Part shown: positions 59,640 through 64,000 of the stretch, piece after piece
How positions within the stretch are numbered: position 1 is the stretch's first letter
Layout of the letters: each line of letters begins with the position of its first letter
Origin: Piper betle
Lineage: Eukaryota; Streptophyta; Magnoliopsida; Piperales; Piperaceae
Assembly: GCA_033002965.1 (NCBI GenBank)
Contig: JAURVB010002099.1
Span: 124,001-188,000, forward strand
Reading direction: 5' to 3'
DNA: 64,000 bases
Translations under genes and position numbers: made by a program
The notes under the pieces: generated by a model
The model's database searches: none
Seen by the model: only the letters and a program-made list of their open reading frames with translations
Told to the model about the DNA's origin: nothing

Positions 59640-60356
59640 GTTGTCCTAAAATGACATGAAAGAAATAGAAAATTTGAAGATCATAAATTTTCTTGTATCT
59701 GGATGTTTTAAAATTTAGTTAATTTTATTTTTATTTTAGTTAAAGAAATTTTATGCAAAAATTTTAAAAAATAATATTTTCTTATGAAAAACAAAAGAAA
59801 TTAGAGAAAACTTTGGAGACACATGCACATGCTTATAAGAAGGAATACTACATTTTCATCTTATTTTCTTATTATTCAAACATGTAAGAAATTTTTTTAA
59901 ATTTTCACGTTATTGCATCTCACTGCATTTCTATTTCAGGTCCCTTTAGTTGACATAAAAATAATATAAAAAATTCATATAAAATAGAAATATAATGAAA
60001 TAAAATGACATGAAAATTTTAAAAATTTCTTTGACATATTTGGATAATAGGAAAATAAAATAAAAATAAAATATTTCATCCCATGTGCATGTACGTGAAC
60101 CTCTCAAAATTTTCCTCAATTTATTTTATTTATTATAAGAAAATGTTGTTTTTTAAATTTTTACATAAGTTTACTCTAATTAAAATTGAAATTTCTTTTG
60201 ACTAAATTTCAAGACATCTAAATAAAATAAAATTTGTAACCTTCAAATTTTACATTTCTTTCATATAATTTCAAGATAACTAAACTAGCCCTTCTTATGA
60301 ATTTTTTTCTCTTTTATTTACACTATTTTCATGCCAACCAAATGTGCTCTAATATA
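59640..60356. repeat. Fold-back (long inverted repeat) element
   Basis: The stretch 59,640-59,936 is an imperfect reverse complement of about 59,985-60,285. For example, TGAAAGAAATAGAAAATTTG on the left pairs with the reverse complement of CAAATTTTACATTTCTTTCA on the right, and the match continues for about 300 bp. The loop is about 48 bp. The right part (59,940-60,356) ends ATTTTCATGCCAACCAAATG, the reverse complement of the start of the related copy at 38.3 kb, so it is a member of a dispersed MITE family plus an extra inverted arm. It carries no coding sequence. Confidence 0.7.
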
Positions 60357-60651
60357 AATTATATATTTATCACATTTATCTATCAAAAGAACGATGTATA
60401 TTAATTTCAAACATGTATTTTTTACGTAATTTAAAAGTTAACATAGATTACTTCGAGTAAACTTAAATTCGACTCTAAGTAGACTCTAATCTATAGCATG
60501 CCGAGTCAAATTCAAATTTAGAACTTTAATTTGCGGGGAAACCATTTTGAGGGATCCCGAAGTTCAGCATGTAGACTACAATTTTGTGCTATAACAACGA
60601 TGACAATGATTCAAAGCTTCGATCTATATCATATATAAGGCATGCGAATCA

Positions 60652-60691
60652 GAATATTCGTAGCAAGTTTCCAAACTTGCTACGAATATTC
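60652..60691. repeat. Perfect 40-bp near-palindrome
   Basis: GAATATTCGTAGCAAGTTT, then CC, then AAACTTGCTACGAATATTC: two perfect 19 bp arms with a 2 bp centre. The adjoining ATTCTTTATACAATGTGC recurs about 120 bp downstream (near 60,806), and GTTTCCAAACTT recurs at about 60,746. Confidence 0.9.
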
Positions 60692-63638
60692 TTTATACAA
60701 TGTGCTTTCAACTATGCATGAAAACCTTCACCTTTATACTGTCACGTTTCCAAACTTATATGCTTACAAAAGGATTGTAACATGACACCACCCAAGATAT
60801 ACATATTCTTTATACAATGTGCCATTTGGGGAGTCCGGAAGGCCAAATTGTATATGTTGAACGGCCAGTTAGTGGGCAACGTTGGAAACCATTTTCTTAA
60901 ACTTTCTGCCATTGCCATAACCACTACAAGTTAAAAAAACAGTCTGTTAGATCCTCCACTGCTGCTATTTGGTGCACTGAGGTTCTTGATCATGGCGAGA
61001 AGATCAAATAAAGTTATGAATTGAATGTGTTGTCGAGATATGTTTTTGGGGGGTCGGTAAAGCCTTAAATGAAATGATAACTCTCCTAAATGACTAGTAA
61101 ACAGTTGCCGCATTTATAAATTTGCTCATTTCATGGTTGATGTCTGGTCGATATCATGCAACAATATATATCATATATGTGGCCATGGATACTGGTTCTC
61201 CACTACCATTGCAGGAAAAGTTTGGTGATCTCGTCGCACTTCTTGTTTTTCTGAAAGCTTTGTGAGACGGGGAGTGAATGGATGATAAGGTGATCACCCA
61301 TGACCACCGCTTCTCAGCAAGTATATATCGATTGCTAGTTGCTACCTATTCATCTGTGGGATTGCTGATGAAAACAATATCGTTTTTTTCTGATCATTGA
61401 GCTGGTAATAACTGTTATTTAACAAATCCTTCTCAGATCACTTGAGAATTTAAAGTTGTACTGTCTTCTCATTGCCTGTTCTAAATTCACTACAGGTTAA
61501 ACGACCTTTCACTAGTTCAAAAAGTTTATCAGCAGCCCATCTTTTTCGATAAAACTCATCACCTCTTATTTGGAGAACATTTCATATCAGTTGCCTCATT
61601 TCTAGTTGCTAGATTATACTAAATATAAATAAATAGATGATCAACTCTTCATAGTATAGGAGGGAATCCACAAATTTGATGCCAATAATCAGACTTTGTG
61701 ACATCATTTAGATTTTTCAGAAGGGGCTAACAACTGGATAGGATATGCATGGTACAAACCTTTCGCCATGAAATATGGACCAACCTGTATATTGGGTAGG
61801 GTATATTAGAATGAATTTGGTGGGAACAAGACCACCTGCGTGCAAACCAAGCCAGGTACATCGGCATGTTAACTGTTTAGTTTTTCCTTCTGTGGGTTGA
61901 GCATGTTAACTGTTATTATCGCAAGTATAAAGTAGGTTTCACCAATGTCAGGTTTTTGAAACTAACCCAGTTTTTTTTTCTTAAAACCTAGTTTTGGAAC
62001 TGCCTTTGGCAGCAATATGCAAGCCTGCTAGCTCGTAAAGATGAAGCCACTTAAGCATGGGCGCAAAAGTGGGATTCACAATTCACGAATCACACACTCC
62101 ATCACCCCATTGTTGCAGGTCACTATACGTTACAACACCCTGTAGCTTACTTGCCCAGATTTGGCTGCTGTTCGTCGTCACCATTTGGAGCTAGTTTGTC
62201 TGCGCTCATACATATATATCCCAGCTTTTTCTTCCCTCCAAATCTTCACTCATTTAAAGCTTTGGGGAAAGATGGGCTATGGGATATTATTTCAGTCATA
62301 GTCAAAAGAATACCAACTTCATATTCTTATATGTGCGCCTAATGCTATCGACCATAGCTCATCGTGAGCTCTGCCCAGTGCCTTTCACTTTCGAACAAAT
62401 CCTGGCAACTGACAAACTGTAATATTATTATTGCTTTGCATGCCTGGATTCCATTCTTCTCTGTTGTTGATTGGTTTTCCCACTTTTTGATTCCATTCCC
62501 AAGGTGGGTTAGCCTCTGTAGTTGTTGCCTTTTTTATGTGTATATGTTCTCCACTGCATTTGCTACGTTGAGATATGGGGGCTCCTCTGTACTCTTTGGT
62601 GAAACTACACTCCCACTTTCTTCCACAACTGCTCACTACTGTTAGTCCCCATTGATCTAGGAATATTATCGCCTGTTCCACAGGCTCTGAACTGAACAGG
62701 TATCTATATATATATTTTTGTAGTGCTTACATTTGAGAAATAGTATCCAATCTTTGAGGAAATACAAGCTATTTCTTTCCTTTTTCCTTCTTGTTTTAGC
62801 TAAATACTAAAACTCCTCTGGACTCCTCCTAAACGTTGAACATAGTTTAAGACGATTATTAGAACTGTCGTTCGTCCACTTGGTGATGACTGCAAGTGAG
62901 AGTTGATTTGCAGTCCTATAATAATCATTATTGGGTTTCTCGTGATGTATGAAGGGGAATCGTATTATCGGATGCCGTCATGCTACATTTCTCTTTGTTT
63001 GTTGTTCATGTAGATTCTGAAATTAGATTCAAATATACTTTCCTCTGTGTATTCTACGACAAAGCAGAACTCGAATATAAAATGTATGAATAAAAATATT
63101 TAGTGATCAAAACATATGGCGTTGATACCCAACCAAACAATACCTGCGCCAGTAGTACAACGCATATCTTTTCTCCATGTAATGATGTGTAGTAAAAGCA
63201 TCCTTCATTTCATGTATGTTATCTCTATATTCATAAATTTAGTATGCTGTGATTTGTATGTAGTTCGTCCTGCTCATGATTCCATTATCTGAGTTTACAG
63301 TCCATTTTATTGGTTTCCTAGTTAATCAGCCAAGTATGTCAATTCAGCCACTTCAAAGCGGCCATCACACTTTTCTCATATAAATGGTCGGTATGAGTGA
63401 TGATAAGCCAGTTTGTTCTCTGCTAGATAAAGATAACGGCTTAGTTAAGAAAGTTATTGCTACTGCTTGATATAAATTTTACATTTCAATCATCAATATA
63501 ATGATATTTCGTCTCAATGTTCCAAAGGTAGACCGAATAATCAATCACTTGATGTTCTCTGTCGTACTAATTGCTCATGACAAAAACATCAAATGATTCG
63601 GCTCAATTATTGTAGACCAGTAGGAGTGAAGGAAGACG
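60692..63638. other. Intergenic DNA and probable promoter of the HMA gene, no gene seen
   Basis: Open frames at 62.15-62.68 kb on both strands are short, with no recognised domain. The last few hundred bases should hold the promoter and leader of the P1B-ATPase gene. Confidence 0.5.
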
Positions 63639-63843
63639 ATGGCTGGTGAAGACGAGACCCACAAGAACGAAAGATTTCAGAAGAGCTATTTCGACGTCCT
63701 TGGTATTTGCTGCACTTCAGAAGTTCCTCTTGTTGAGAGAATTCTCACCGCATTGGAAGGAGTCGAGAAAGTATCAGTTATCGTCCCCTCCAAGACTGTG
63801 ATCGTCATCCATGACAGCCTACTCGTCTCCCAAACCGAGATTG
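63639..63843 (+). CDS. Zn/Cd-transporting P1B-ATPase (HMA2/3/4 type), first exon
   Basis: Exon 1 runs from the ATG at 63639 to a donor ATTG|GTAATG at 63843, 68 codons plus 1 base. The peptide MAGEDETHKNERFQKSYFDV continues into LGICCTSEVPLVERIL and GVEKVSVIVPSKTVIVIHDS. This is the N-terminal heavy-metal-associated domain of plant Zn/Cd ATPases, whose metal-binding motif is GICCTSE (CCxxE) instead of the CxxC of copper ATPases. Such pumps export Zn and Cd across the plasma membrane or into the vacuole. The remaining exons (membrane, actuator, P- and N-domains, His/Cys-rich tail) lie beyond the right edge. Subgroup cannot be decided from one exon. Confidence 0.9.
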
Positions 63844-64000
63844 GTAATGTTTTCATTAGCTACACCGCTTCTCTCATCACTCTCTTTCGGTAGCCTAAAT
63901 CACAGAACATAAAAAACCCATTATGTAATGTTAAAGTTGGAAAGCTAAAGAGCCAATTCAGAGAGCCACTTTAGCTAGTGCCAATTGTAAAAGCAGATGA

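Noticed and set aside
1..64000. tRNA genes, rRNA genes and CRISPR arrays
   Set aside because: I scanned by eye for T-loop GTTCGANTC contexts and regularly spaced repeats. No convincing cloverleaf or array was found; the tandem repeats present have long periods and no spacers.

Overview
Plant nuclear DNA, most likely from a monocot. The evidence is spliced GT-AG genes of plant families (TOM7, SAUR, reticulon-like, DUF599, Pumilio, DYW-type PPR, metaxin, P1B-ATPase), compact GC-rich coding exons (SAUR, DUF599) set in very AT-rich intergenic DNA, and copia retrotransposon debris. The species cannot be named from this window. Layout: 1-102 is the 5' end of an unidentified minus-strand gene. TOM7 is at 2.4 kb. 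A dispersed group of three SAUR auxin-response genes lies at 5.6-11.2 kb: one with a 1-base frameshift, one intact, one clearly broken. A 3.4 kb segment carrying an intact two-exon DUF599 membrane-protein gene (12.4-15.8 kb) recurs at 22.6-25.9 kb. That second copy lies inside intron 1 of a minus-strand reticulon-like gene whose exons are at 28.6, 20.6, 19.9 and 19.7 kb. The second DUF599 copy is the cargo of a 7.1 kb block (20,912-28,017). Both outer ends of the block are copia LTR 3' ends in inverted orientation, and GTTTC (CCGTTTC by extended match) directly repeats on both sides, so the block looks like one integration event. This composite, gene-carrying, inverted-end copia structure is the most unusual feature of the window. 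A later 829 bp TIR element with an extreme C-rich core sits within its right copia arm. Right of this: a nucleotidyltransferase (PAP/OAS1-like) gene on the plus strand (30.9-36.6 kb), an orphan last exon of ribosomal stalk protein P3 (38.7 kb), an orphan N-terminal piece of an ABI5-like bZIP gene (39.9 kb), a nine-exon Pumilio gene on minus (40.7-46.0 kb), a DYW PPR gene on minus (48.6-50.2 kb), a metaxin gene on minus with nonsense and frameshift lesions (50.6-54.9 kb) whose intron 1 holds a second, unrelated inverted-LTR element, an F-box gene on minus (56.0-57.7 kb), a long fold-back repeat (59.6-60.3 kb), and the first exon of a Zn/Cd HMA-type P1B-ATPase at the right edge. A caution for all gene models: several conserved genes (SAUR, nucleotidyltransferase, Pumilio, PPR, metaxin) are each interrupted by single-base indels, mostly in short homopolymers, beyond which the family sequence continues in another frame. 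That pattern is more typical of residual assembly error than of independent pseudogenisation, so lesions of that kind should be checked against reads before a gene is called dead. The genes form no operon or pathway; they are ordinary neighbouring plant genes interleaved with transposon-driven rearrangement.
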